A stretch of DNA of 64,000 nucleotides from Petrotoga sp. 9PWA.NaAc.5.4 (GTDB lineage Bacteria; Thermotogota; Thermotogae; Petrotogales; Petrotogaceae): assembly GCF_002895485.1 (NCBI RefSeq), contig NZ_AZRK01000042.1:1-64000 (forward strand), written 5' to 3'. The position numbers and the translations under genes are program-made. This document shows positions 37,831 through 45,939 of the stretch, in pieces. The notes under the pieces are model-generated. The model did no database searches and was not told where the DNA came from. It was given only the letters and a program-made list of their open reading frames with translations. Every line of letters starts with the position of its first letter. Position 1 is the first letter of the stretch.

Positions 37831-38967
37831 ATGCAAAACATATATATTGTAGATACAACTTTAAGAGATGGCGAACAAACAGCAGGTGTAGTTTTCGCTA
37901 ATGAAGAGAAAGTTCAAATTGCAAAGATGCTTGCTGAACTGGGAGTATACCAAATTGAAGCTGGTATACCAACTATGGGTGGAGATGAAAAGGAAGCAAT
38001 AAAAAAGATAGTTAAGCTCGATTTAGGAGTTAGTGTTATGGGTTGGAACAGAGCTGTTATAAGCGATATAGAGGATTCTTTAGATTGTGGAGTAGATGCA
38101 GTTGCTATTTCTATTTCAACATCTGATATTCATATAAAACATAAACTTAAAAAGGATAGAGATTGGGTTCTTAACAGTATGGTTTCAGCTACAAAGTTTG
38201 CAAAAAAACACGGACTTTACGTTTCTGTTAATGCAGAAGATGCTTCCAGAAGTGATATGAAATTTTTGATTAAATTTGCCAAAGAAGCAAAAGAAGCAGG
38301 TGCCGATAGATTGAGATATTGTGATACTGTAGGTATGATGGAGCCTTTTATGATATACGAACAAGTCAAAACTATAATAGAAGAAGTTGGCATAAATGTG
38401 GAAATGCATACACATAATGATTTTGGATTAGCAACTGCTAACGCATTAGCAGGTATAAAAGCAGGAGCAAAATATGTTGGTGTAACTGTGAATGGATTGG
38501 GAGAAAGGGCTGGAAATGCTGCATTAGAAGAGGTTGTTATGGCATTAAAATATATATATAAATTTGATTTAGGTATAAAAACCAATCTATTAAAGGAAAT
38601 TTGTGAATACGTTGCAGCAGCTTCAGGAAGACCCTTACCTGTTTCTAAAACTATTGTGGGACATAATGTTTTTACACATGAATCTGGGATTCATACAGAT
38701 GGTGTTCTTAAAAATTCTCAAACATACGAATCTTTTAGTCCTGAAGAAGTAGGTTTGGAAAGGCAAATATTAATAGGAAAGCATTCTGGGAAAAATGCTA
38801 TTATTGCTAAATTTGAAGAATACGACATTAACTTAACTCAAGAAGAAGCCGAGGAAATTTTAAAGCGTGTGAGAGCACTTTCAGTCCAGCTGAAAAGGAC
38901 ACTTTTTGACAAAGAGTTAATTTATTTATACAATGAATTGAAGGGGGAAAGAGTAAAAGATGCATGA
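37831..38967 (+). CDS. Homocitrate synthase-type (NifV-like) acyltransferase
   Basis: This member of the LeuA/homocitrate synthase/NifV family condenses acetyl-CoA with a 2-oxo acid. The N-terminal motif VDTTLRDGEQTAGVVF, the metal ligands HTHNDFGLATANALAG near residue 190 and GLGERAGNAALEE near 221 are intact. The IEAGIPTMGGDE sequence is of the NifV/homocitrate type, not the LeuA type. It lacks the LeuA C-terminal regulatory domain (378 residues). With the following genes it could build 2-oxoadipate (lysine route) or, if it accepts oxaloacetate, citrate. Translation appears to depend on the hairpin just upstream. Confidence 0.8.
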   Translation: MQNIYIVDTTLRDGEQTAGVVFANEEKVQIAKMLAELGVYQIEAGIPTMGGDEKEAIKKIVKLDLGVSVMGWNRAVISDIEDSLDCGVDAVAISISTSDIHIKHKLKKDRDWVLNSMVSATKFAKKHGLYVSVNAEDASRSDMKFLIKFAKEAKEAGADRLRYCDTVGMMEPFMIYEQVKTIIEEVGINVEMHTHNDFGLATANALAGIKAGAKYVGVTVNGLGERAGNAALEEVVMALKYIYKFDLGIKTNLLKEICEYVAAASGRPLPVSKTIVGHNVFTHESGIHTDGVLKNSQTYESFSPEEVGLERQILIGKHSGKNAIIAKFEEYDINLTQEEAEEILKRVRALSVQLKRTLFDKELIYLYNELKGERVKDA

Positions 38968-40219
38968 ATCTAAAACTATAACAGAAAAAATATTTGCAGA
39001 TCATTTGGGAAGAAGTGTAGAATCAGGAGAAATAGTAATAGTTAATGTTGATTTTATGATGGGCCAGGATGGAACTAGCCCATTAACTATAAAAACTTTT
39101 GAAGAAGTTGGAGCTAAAGAAGTTTTTGATCCGACTAAAATAGCGATGGTTATTGATCATAATGCGCCGAGCCCATCTGAAAAGGTTTCGGCTTTACACC
39201 ATTTGATGAGAACTTTTCAAAAACAACAAAACATAAATTTTTATGATATTGGTGAAGGTATTTGTCACCAATTAATGCCCGAAAAAGGTCACGTTCTTCC
39301 CGGACAAATAGTAATAGGAGCCGATTCACACACTTGTACATATGGAGCTATTAACTGTTTTTCTACAGGTGTTGGTTCGACTGATTTGGCAATTGCTATG
39401 GCAAGTGGTAAATTATGGTTTAAGGTACCCGAAACCATTAAAATTGTTTTAAATGGAAAACTTCCTTTTGGCGTATTTTCTAAAGATATAGCTTTGTATA
39501 TAATTAAAAATTTAACATCAAATGGAGCAACGTATAAAGCTGTCGAGTTTGAGGGACAAGTTGTAGATGATTTATCCGTTGAAGCAAGATTTACCATTTC
39601 TAATATGGCTGTGGAAATGGGTGCAAAAGTCGGTTTAATGAAAGCAGATGAAAAAACTATTGAATGGGTGAAAAAGAGAGCAGATAAAGAGTTTAAAACT
39701 TATGTTTCGGATCCAGATGCAGCATATGAAAAGATTTATGAGTTTGATATTAATAATTTAGAACCTCAGATAGCAAAACCACATTCGGTAGACAACGTTA
39801 GTCCTATATCAGAAGTTGAAGGAGTTCCTATACAGCAAGGATTGTTGGGAACTTGTACAAATGGGAGATTGGAAGATCTTAAAATAGCTGCTAATATACT
39901 GAAAAACAAGAAAATTCATCCTAATGTACGATTAGTTGTTGCACCTGCCTCAAGAAGCACTTTACTTGAGGCAATGAAAGAGGGAGTTATTCAAACATTA
40001 ATTGAATCAGGAGCCACAGTCGTAGCTCCAGGGTGTGGGCCTTGCGTTGGAACACATAATGGGGTTCCTTCAGATGGAGAAAATGTTATTTCAACTGCTA
40101 ATAGAAATTTCAAAGGAAGGATGGGAAATAACAAAGCATTTATATATTTAGCATCTCCAGCTACAGTGGCTGCATCATGTTTAGAAGGAAAAATTACAGA
40201 TCCAAGAAAGTATCTGTAA
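38960..40219 (+). CDS. Aconitase-family dehydratase, large subunit (LeuC/homoaconitase type)
   Basis: The large subunit of a two-subunit 3-isopropylmalate/homoaconitate/citrate dehydratase. The Fe-S cysteines sit in SHTCTYGAINCFSTGVGSTD near residue 118, LLGTCTNGRLEDL near 295, and GCGPCVGTHNGVPSDGE near 355. It starts inside the end of the homocitrate-synthase gene (eight-base overlap), so the two are coupled. The small subunit is separated by a 480-base gap holding two TIR elements. The substrate is not determined by the family signature alone. Confidence 0.85.
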   Translation: MHESKTITEKIFADHLGRSVESGEIVIVNVDFMMGQDGTSPLTIKTFEEVGAKEVFDPTKIAMVIDHNAPSPSEKVSALHHLMRTFQKQQNINFYDIGEGICHQLMPEKGHVLPGQIVIGADSHTCTYGAINCFSTGVGSTDLAIAMASGKLWFKVPETIKIVLNGKLPFGVFSKDIALYIIKNLTSNGATYKAVEFEGQVVDDLSVEARFTISNMAVEMGAKVGLMKADEKTIEWVKKRADKEFKTYVSDPDAAYEKIYEFDINNLEPQIAKPHSVDNVSPISEVEGVPIQQGLLGTCTNGRLEDLKIAANILKNKKIHPNVRLVVAPASRSTLLEAMKEGVIQTLIESGATVVAPGCGPCVGTHNGVPSDGENVISTANRNFKGRMGNNKAFIYLASPATVAASCLEGKITDPRKYL

Positions 40220-40239
40220 AACATATTTTAATTTAAATA

Positions 40240-40441
40240 TCATAGAAAAAGAGAGGTTTTTGAAAAAATAATGTTTTGAATTTATATCGGGTTCAGTGTG
40301 GAGCCCTTCTTTTTCTTTAGTTATAAGTAGCGAAAAAGTTAAAGAAATTCATATTCTGTGAAGATTAGAGTTGAAAAGGTATTTTTGAAAAAACTAAGAT
40401 TTAAAACATTTATAGAATCGGAGTTTCATAATTTCTAAAGT
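40240..40441 (+). repeat. Intergenic TIR element, copy with worn left end
   Basis: The right end ATTTCTAAAGT is at 40431-40441; the left end is degenerate. The core is GGGTTCAGTGTGGAGCCC, weakened against the consensus, and the mini-ORF region TTGAAAAAACTAAG is kept. It lies 21 bases before another full copy in the same orientation. Confidence 0.75.
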
Positions 40442-40461
40442 GAGTAAAACTTAATTTAGGG

Positions 40462-40663
40462 ACTTTAGAAATGAGGATTTTTTAAAAATAAGCTTTTGAA
40501 TTTATAATGGGTTCAGAGCGGAGCCCTCCCCTCTCTCCTTAGCTACACGTAGCGAAAAAGTTAAAGAAATTCATATTCTGTGAAGATTAGAGTTGAGGAG
40601 GTATTTTTGAAAAAACTAAGATTCAAAACATTTATAGAATATGAGATTCATAATTTCTAAAGT
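40462..40663 (+). repeat. Intergenic TIR element, full 202-bp copy
   Basis: Perfect 11-bp ends: ACTTTAGAAAT at 40462 and ATTTCTAAAGT at 40653-40663. It contains GGGTTCAGAGCGGAGCCC, TTAGCTACACGTAGCGAA and the internal site GAGGAGGTATTTTTG with a 17-codon frame. It can serve as reference copy for the family. It ends 36 bases upstream of the dehydratase small-subunit gene. Confidence 0.9.
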
Positions 40664-40699
40664 GAGTAAAACTTAATTTTTGAGGAGGAAACAGATAAT

Positions 40700-41206
40700 A
40701 TGATATTAAAAGGTATTTCTCATAAGTTTGGAGATGATATAAATACTGATTATATTATTTCAGGAAAATATAAATTTAGTACTATCAACATGGATGAATT
40801 ATGTGTACATTTAATGGAGGATTTACGACCAAATTTTTATAAAGAAATAAAAAAAGGTGATTTCATCGTTGCAGGAAAAAACTTTGGCTGTGGTTCTTCC
40901 AGAGAGCAAGCACCACTTGTTATTAAACATGCTGGAATAAGTGCAGTAGTTGCTTCCTCATTTGCTCGTATATTTTACAGAAACGCTATAAATATAGGTT
41001 TACCCTTAATAGAAGTACCAACTGATAATATTGATGAAGGGAATGAATTAGAAGTTGATTTAGAAAAAGGTATTGTAAAGAATATAACAAAGAGCGAATT
41101 TTTAAAAATACAACCTCTTCCCGATGTGATGTTAAAGATATTACAGAGTGGTGGATTAGTGAATTATTACAAAGAATATGGATCCTTAGATTCTATAAAT
41201 AAGTAG
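40700..41206 (+). CDS. Aconitase-family dehydratase, small subunit (LeuD/homoaconitase type)
   Basis: The swivel domain that completes the active site of the two-subunit dehydratase. Family features are [18 protein letters not shown] at residues 11-28, [21 protein letters not shown] near 57, and [20 protein letters not shown] near 83. The loop after SGKY is the known substrate-discriminating region between isopropylmalate and homoaconitate enzymes; KFST does not decide it for me. It starts behind GAGGAGG and precedes the dehydrogenase by eight bases. Confidence 0.85.
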   Translation: MILKGISHKFGDDINTDYIISGKYKFSTINMDELCVHLMEDLRPNFYKEIKKGDFIVAGKNFGCGSSREQAPLVIKHAGISAVVASSFARIFYRNAINIGLPLIEVPTDNIDEGNELEVDLEKGIVKNITKSEFLKIQPLPDVMLKILQSGGLVNYYKEYGSLDSINK

Positions 41207-41214
41207 GTGATGAA

Positions 41215-42210
41215 ATGCAAAAAGTTACACTAATTCCTGGTGATGGAATAGGACCAGAAATAACTCAAGTAGTTAAAGACATATTTGAATATATGAAAGT
41301 TCCTATACAATGGGAAGAAGTAGAAGCTGGTGAGCATGTTATAAAAGACTATGGAACACCGTTACCCGAGTATGTAATAGCATCAATAAAGAGGAATAAA
41401 ATAGCGTTAAAAGGTCCTATAACTACTCCCGTTGCTAAAGGGTTTAGAAGTGTCAATGTAACTTTGAGAGAACAATTGAATTTATTTGCCAATTTAAGAC
41501 CAATCAAGAGTTTAAAAGCCATAAATTCAAAATTTGAAAATGTTGATTTAATTATTGTAAGAGAAAATACTGAAGACTTGTACAAAGGTATTGAATATAA
41601 GATTGAAGATATAGCAACTTCTATTCGTATTATAACAAGAAAAGCAAGTGAAAAGATAGGATGGTTTACTTTTAATTATGCTAAAAAAAATAATAGAAAA
41701 AAGGTTACCGCTGTTCATAAAGCAAATATTTTAAAATTGGGTGACGGATTATTTTTGGATGCTATTAGAAATATATCAAAAGAATTTTCAGATATAGAAT
41801 ATGAAGAAAAAATTGTTGATAATATGAGCATGCAGTTAGTTATGAACCCAGAAAAATATGATGTAATTGTTGCACCAAATCTATTTGGAGATATTCTGTC
41901 TGATCTTGCTGCCGGATTGATAGGTGGTTTAGGTCTTGCACCAGGAGCTAACATTGGAGATGATGTAGCTGTATTTGAAGCTGTTCATGGAAGTGCACCG
42001 GATATTGCAAATCAAGGTATTGCAAATCCAATAGCAATACTAAGGTCGTCTATAATGTTGTTAGATTATTTAAATTTAAGTGATTATGCAAAACAATTAG
42101 AATCAGCAATTGAAAAATCGTTATTTGATAAAAATGTTCTTACACCAGATTTAAACGGGAATGGTAACACTCTAACATTAAAAAACAAAATAATTTCTTT
42201 TTTAAGTTAA
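41215..42210 (+). CDS. Isocitrate/homoisocitrate dehydrogenase
   Basis: A decarboxylating beta-hydroxyacid dehydrogenase of 331 residues. Visible motifs are IPGDGIGPEITQVV, the substrate loop RSVNVTLREQLNLFANLRPI near residue 80, IIVRENTEDLYKGIE, TAVHKANILK and the metal-binding APNLFGDILSDLAAGL. The Ser-x-Asn in the substrate loop is typical of isocitrate dehydrogenases rather than LeuB. Thermophilic homologues can use both isocitrate and homoisocitrate. Product would be 2-oxoglutarate or 2-oxoadipate. It abuts proB directly. Confidence 0.82.
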   Translation: MQKVTLIPGDGIGPEITQVVKDIFEYMKVPIQWEEVEAGEHVIKDYGTPLPEYVIASIKRNKIALKGPITTPVAKGFRSVNVTLREQLNLFANLRPIKSLKAINSKFENVDLIIVRENTEDLYKGIEYKIEDIATSIRIITRKASEKIGWFTFNYAKKNNRKKVTAVHKANILKLGDGLFLDAIRNISKEFSDIEYEEKIVDNMSMQLVMNPEKYDVIVAPNLFGDILSDLAAGLIGGLGLAPGANIGDDVAVFEAVHGSAPDIANQGIANPIAILRSSIMLLDYLNLSDYAKQLESAIEKSLFDKNVLTPDLNGNGNTLTLKNKIISFLS

Positions 42211-42225
42211 TTGGTTGTGATTAAA

Positions 42226-43338
42226 TTGAAGAAAACATACGATAGAATTGTTGTAAAGATAGGGAGTAGTTCTCTCAGTTCAACTAAGGGTATAGATGAA
42301 AATAAAATTAGAAAAGTTGTAGAACAAATTTCGTTAATTAAGAGTATGGGTAAAGAAATAGTTTTAGTTTCATCCGGCGCAATTGTTACAGGAATGGCAG
42401 AACTTAACTATAAGAGCAAACCTTACTCACTTGCTGAAAAACAGGCATGTGCTGCAGTTGGACAAGGTATTCTAATATCTATTTATAATAACATTTTTAG
42501 GGAAAATAATTTAAAAACAGCTCAAGTTTTACTAACTGCAGAAGATTTTTCAAATAGACAAAGATATATGAATGCTTATAATACAATAAAAACTCTTTTA
42601 GATTTAGATGTAATTCCTATAGTTAACGAAAACGATACTGTTGCTACAGCTGAAATAAAATTTGGAGATAACGATATGCTTTCAGCTCAAGTAGCTGGTC
42701 TTATAGAAGCCGACTTGCTTATAATTCTTTCTGATGTTGAAGGACTTTTAAAAGATGTGAATAAAAGTTCTTCAGTTATAAACAAAGTGGAAGAAATTAC
42801 TCCAGAAGTAGAGTTTATAGCTAATGGTAAAAGCGGGAAATTAGGTACAGGAGGAATGAGTTCAAAAATCAGAGCAGCAAAAATTTCTATTTATTCCGGT
42901 ATTCCTGCTGTAATAGCGCCAAGTTATAAGGAAAGCGTTATATTAAAAGCTCTGGAAAGCATTGAAAAAGAAAAGTATGATGTAGGAACAACATTTTTAG
43001 CAAAAGAGAACAATTTAAGCAAAAGAAAAAGATGGATTTATTATAGTTTAAAGTCAAAGGGAGAAATAAAAATAGATCCAGGAGCAGAAAAAGCTTTAAT
43101 TAGCGGAAAAAGTCTGCTTGCTGTTGGAATCAAAGAAATACTTGGGAAATTTAACATTGGAGACTTAGTAAAGATTGTAAATGAGAATGGAGAAGTTATA
43201 GCTAAAGGACTCGTAAATTATTCTTCTCAAGAACTTAGATTAATGATTAGAAATAAGATGCTTATAAATGAAAGTTTAGGCCCAGAAGAAGTTATACACC
43301 GAAACAATATGGTATTAGAAGAAAAAATGTATCCTTAA
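42226..43338 (+). CDS. proB: Glutamate 5-kinase with PUA domain
   Basis: It phosphorylates glutamate in the first step of proline synthesis. The kinase domain shows YDRIVVKIGSSSL, VLVSSGAIVTGM, NENDTVATAEIKFGDNDMLSA and GTGGMSSKIRAAKI. A C-terminal PUA domain begins near residue 275 (KGEIKIDPGAEKALISGKSL). I place the start at TTG 42226 (MKKTYDRIVVKIG) because it fits the family N-terminus and has GTGAT close upstream; TTG 42211 and GTG 42217 are alternatives. proA is not in the window. A strong hairpin follows. Confidence 0.9.
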   Translation: MKKTYDRIVVKIGSSSLSSTKGIDENKIRKVVEQISLIKSMGKEIVLVSSGAIVTGMAELNYKSKPYSLAEKQACAAVGQGILISIYNNIFRENNLKTAQVLLTAEDFSNRQRYMNAYNTIKTLLDLDVIPIVNENDTVATAEIKFGDNDMLSAQVAGLIEADLLIILSDVEGLLKDVNKSSSVINKVEEITPEVEFIANGKSGKLGTGGMSSKIRAAKISIYSGIPAVIAPSYKESVILKALESIEKEKYDVGTTFLAKENNLSKRKRWIYYSLKSKGEIKIDPGAEKALISGKSLLAVGIKEILGKFNIGDLVKIVNENGEVIAKGLVNYSSQELRLMIRNKMLINESLGPEEVIHRNNMVLEEKMYP

Positions 43339-43351
43339 TTTAATAAAAACA

Positions 43352-43394
43352 AATCAAAAGCTGCTTACATATGACATGTAAGCAGCTTTTGATT
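43352..43394. terminator. Bidirectional hairpin terminator between proB and the tRNA genes
   Basis: AATCAAAAGCTGCTTACAT (43352-43370), loop ATGAC, and the exact complement (43376-43394) make a 19-bp perfect stem. T-rich bases flank or form the outer stem on both strands, so it can stop both the arg/pro transcript and the minus-strand tRNA transcript. Confidence 0.85.
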
Positions 43395-43470
43395 GGAGGC
43401 AACGGAGGGATTTGAACCCTCGAATAGCGATTTTGCAGACCGCCGCCTTAGGCCCCTTGGCTACGTTGCC
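43394..43470 (-). tRNA. tRNA-Cys (GCA)
   Basis: On the minus strand the acceptor stem GGCAACG/CGTTGCC, discriminator U and an encoded CCA end are all present. The anticodon GCA is at 43434-43436, and the T-arm reads GAGGGTTCAAATCCCTC. U at the discriminator position is the known cysteine identity base. Confidence 0.95.
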
Positions 43471-43488
43471 TTGTGTTAAGAGGTAATT

Positions 43489-43565
43489 TGGCGGGGACGA
43501 CGGGACTCGAACCCGCGGCCACCGGTGTGACAGACCGGCATGATAACCAGCTTCACCACGTCCCC
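43489..43565 (-). tRNA. tRNA-Asp (GTC)
   Basis: On the minus strand the acceptor stem GGGGACG/CGTCCCC, discriminator G and encoded CCA are visible. The anticodon GTC is at 43529-43531 inside CCGGTCTGTCACACCGG. The T-arm reads GCGGGTTCGAGTCCCGT. It lies 18 bases upstream of tRNA-Cys and 50 downstream of the trigger-factor gene, so the three may share a transcript. Confidence 0.95.
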
Positions 43566-43615
43566 TTTTCAATCATAGATATTTTATCAAAAAAAGATTA
43601 TTTTGTCCAGTCAGA

Positions 43616-44956
43616 TTATTCTTTTTGTACTTTGTTTTCGTCGTTAGCTTCTGGTTCTGGTTGTGCGCTTTCCGGAACATCATTTTCTGATTCTGCAATC
43701 TCTTCATCTTCTTTTGTAAACTCTTCAATTTTAATTTTGTCTTTTATAAATTTTGCTACTTTTTTTCTTAATTCTTCCCAAGCAATTTCTTCCAATATTT
43801 GAGGATTAGAAGAGATTATTTCTCGAGTATTTGCATAAGATAAACCATAAACGTTTCCAAAATTCTTAATAGCTTGAGAAAGTTCTTCTTCAGTTACTGA
43901 AATATTGTTTTCCTTTGCAATTTTTTCTATGGTAACTATATCTTTTATCCAATTCAAAGCTGATTTTTTAACTTCTTCTCTCAATTTATTTTCATCGTTT
44001 CCAAGCTTTTCTAACTGTTCTTCGTATTTTCCTTTATTTTTAAGATCAGTTATATAGGAATCAAGGTAGTAATTTAAACTATCTTCAGATATATCTATTT
44101 CTACATATTGTGGGAGTTCTCCTAAAATGTAGTTTATGATAAAATCTTCTTGCCAAGATTTAACTGCTTCTTCTCCTTCTTTTTTTAGTTTTTCTTTCAA
44201 AGCACTTAAAGTTTCAACCTCAATATTTAATTCTTTTACAAAATTATCGTTTAATTCAGGAAGTTTTCGTGTATATATTTGCTCAACCCTTACTTTTTGA
44301 GTCAATTTTCTTCCTTCGTCTTCTTTTGTTATTTCAAACTCTTCTTTGTTGTTTTTTCCAATTATTGCTTTTACTAAAGGTCTTTCGTCATTTTCTCTTA
44401 TGGTAAGTTCTGTTTCTTCATCTTTTGAAAGTATTTCACCATTTTCATCTATTAAATCATAAACAATTCTTACATAATCACCGTCTTTTGCAGGAGAATC
44501 TTTGGGCTCTAATATTGCATTACTGTTTAAAAGCTCATCCAATCTATTTTGAATGTAATCTTCTACTATTTCTTTTGAAGAGGGTACTCTAACTACCATG
44601 TTTTCGTAATTTATATTTTTTATTTCTGGATATGTGTGTATTAAAATTTCAAACTCTATATGGTCATCTTCTTGAGCTTTAGATTCAATTATTATAGGGA
44701 ACAATAGTTTTTCTTCTTCACTTATTTTATGTCTTAATTCATGTTCCGCTTCCTCCATCAGCAATTCATTAAAACTCTCTCCAAATCGTAATTTAATAAT
44801 TTCCTTCGGCACTTTCCCTTTTCGAAAACCTTCGAAAGTATAACTGTTATTTATCTCTCTTACCAATTTGTCTTCAATTTTAGTAATTTCATCTTTAAAA
44901 AATTTAACTAAATATTTTTTTACGTTTTTATCTTGATAAAGTAAAGTTTTCTCCAT
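43616..44956 (-). CDS. tig: Trigger factor (ribosome-associated chaperone/prolyl isomerase)
   Basis: The N-terminal ribosome-binding domain carries the signature FEGFRKGKVPKEIIKLRFGE at about residues 42-61. The FKBP-type isomerase domain spans about 155-240 (DGDYVRIVYDLID). A long helical C-terminal chaperone domain follows, then a strongly acidic tail (EEIAESENDVPESAQPEPEA). The length of 446 is normal. It starts behind GAGGAGG. It binds nascent chains at the ribosome exit. Confidence 0.93.
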   Translation of the reverse strand: MEKTLLYQDKNVKKYLVKFFKDEITKIEDKLVREINNSYTFEGFRKGKVPKEIIKLRFGESFNELLMEEAEHELRHKISEEEKLLFPIIIESKAQEDDHIEFEILIHTYPEIKNINYENMVVRVPSSKEIVEDYIQNRLDELLNSNAILEPKDSPAKDGDYVRIVYDLIDENGEILSKDEETELTIRENDERPLVKAIIGKNNKEEFEITKEDEGRKLTQKVRVEQIYTRKLPELNDNFVKELNIEVETLSALKEKLKKEGEEAVKSWQEDFIINYILGELPQYVEIDISEDSLNYYLDSYITDLKNKGKYEEQLEKLGNDENKLREEVKKSALNWIKDIVTIEKIAKENNISVTEEELSQAIKNFGNVYGLSYANTREIISSNPQILEEIAWEELRKKVAKFIKDKIKIEEFTKEDEEIAESENDVPESAQPEPEANDENKVQKE

Positions 44957-45208
44957 TGCCTGTCCTCCTCACATAATGTTCAATTCACCTTATATTTAAA
45001 ATCCTTAAGTATTATACAATTTATGAGAGAGTATTTTGTTAATTTTAGGTCAATTTTTATTTTTTATCTGTAAAATATTTTTTGTAACTGAATTTTTATT
45101 AATAGCAAAAAAAATAGAACAATAGTATAATAGAATATAAATAAAATAGAAGCTATTGTATTGGAGTCTTTTGATTGAATTAGTAAAAATTTTTATGAGG
45201 TGAATATT
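44957..45208. other. Divergent intergenic region, tig / glycosyltransferase
   Basis: An A+T-rich gap of about 250 bases. A TATAAT at 45126-45131 points toward the glycosyltransferase gene but has no good -35 partner. No repeat element or hairpin was seen. Confidence 0.35.
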
Positions 45209-45931
45209 TTGATAGGAAACATTATTATCAAGGATCTAAAAATTCTTTATGGGAAACAAGAAGATATTTATTCTTATATAGAAGAAAGATTAGATAATGA
45301 AAAATTGTGGATAGTTACTTTGAATGCTTTAATGTATATGGAGTATTTAAAAGAAAATAATTATACAAAAGCTTTGAAAAAAGCAAGTTTTTCTATTCCA
45401 GATGGGGTCGGAATAGTGAAAATGCTAAAAAAGAAAAATATAGAGACTGAAAGATGCCCAGGAATAGATACAATGAAATTTTTATTTAAGTTGTCTCAAG
45501 AAAAAAATTATAATATTTTTTTATTAGGTTCTAAAGATGATATCGTTCAAAAGGCTTCAGATAATATTAAGAAAAATTTTTATGTTCAAATTGTTGGTAC
45601 TAATGATGGTTATTTCAATTTTGGAAAAGAAGAAGAAGAAATTGTAAAAAAAATAAACGATGCTAAAACCGACTTACTTTTTGTTGGTATGGGAATACCT
45701 AAACAAGAAATATTCATTTATAGAAATTATGACAAATTAAACGTCAAACTTTTAATGGGAGTGGGGGGGAGTTTTGATGTTTTATCAGGTGAAATAAAAA
45801 GAGCTCCTTCTTTTTTTCAAAAGTTTGGATTAGAGTGGTTTTATAGAATGATCGAAGAACCCCATAGATTTAAAAAATTGCCACAACTATTAAAGTTTTA
45901 TTATAAAATTTTTCTAAATAAATTTGAATAA
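45209..45931 (+). CDS. WecG/TagA/CpsF-family glycosyltransferase
   Basis: GT26-type enzymes transfer N-acetylmannosamine or related sugars to lipid-linked intermediates of wall or surface polymers. Family blocks are VTLNALMYMEYLKE near residue 35, SIPDGVGIVKMLKK near 60, RCPGIDTM near 79, LLGSKDDIV near 100, VGMGIPKQEIFI near 165, and GVGGSFDVLSGEIKRAP near 188. TTG 45209 behind GAGGTGA is preferred over GTG 45200, which sits within that site. About 240 residues. It stands alone, without a polymer cluster nearby. Confidence 0.85.
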   Translation: MIGNIIIKDLKILYGKQEDIYSYIEERLDNEKLWIVTLNALMYMEYLKENNYTKALKKASFSIPDGVGIVKMLKKKNIETERCPGIDTMKFLFKLSQEKNYNIFLLGSKDDIVQKASDNIKKNFYVQIVGTNDGYFNFGKEEEEIVKKINDAKTDLLFVGMGIPKQEIFIYRNYDKLNVKLLMGVGGSFDVLSGEIKRAPSFFQKFGLEWFYRMIEEPHRFKKLPQLLKFYYKIFLNKFE

Positions 45932-45939
45932 AATATTTA

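Noticed and set aside
37831-38967. 2-isopropylmalate synthase (leuA)
   Set aside because: It lacks the LeuA regulatory domain and its motifs are of the NifV/homocitrate type; leuB-type specificity is also absent downstream.
43354-43572. 72-codon minus-strand frame over the tRNA genes
   Set aside because: It merely reads through tRNA-Asp and tRNA-Cys, which are certain from structure.
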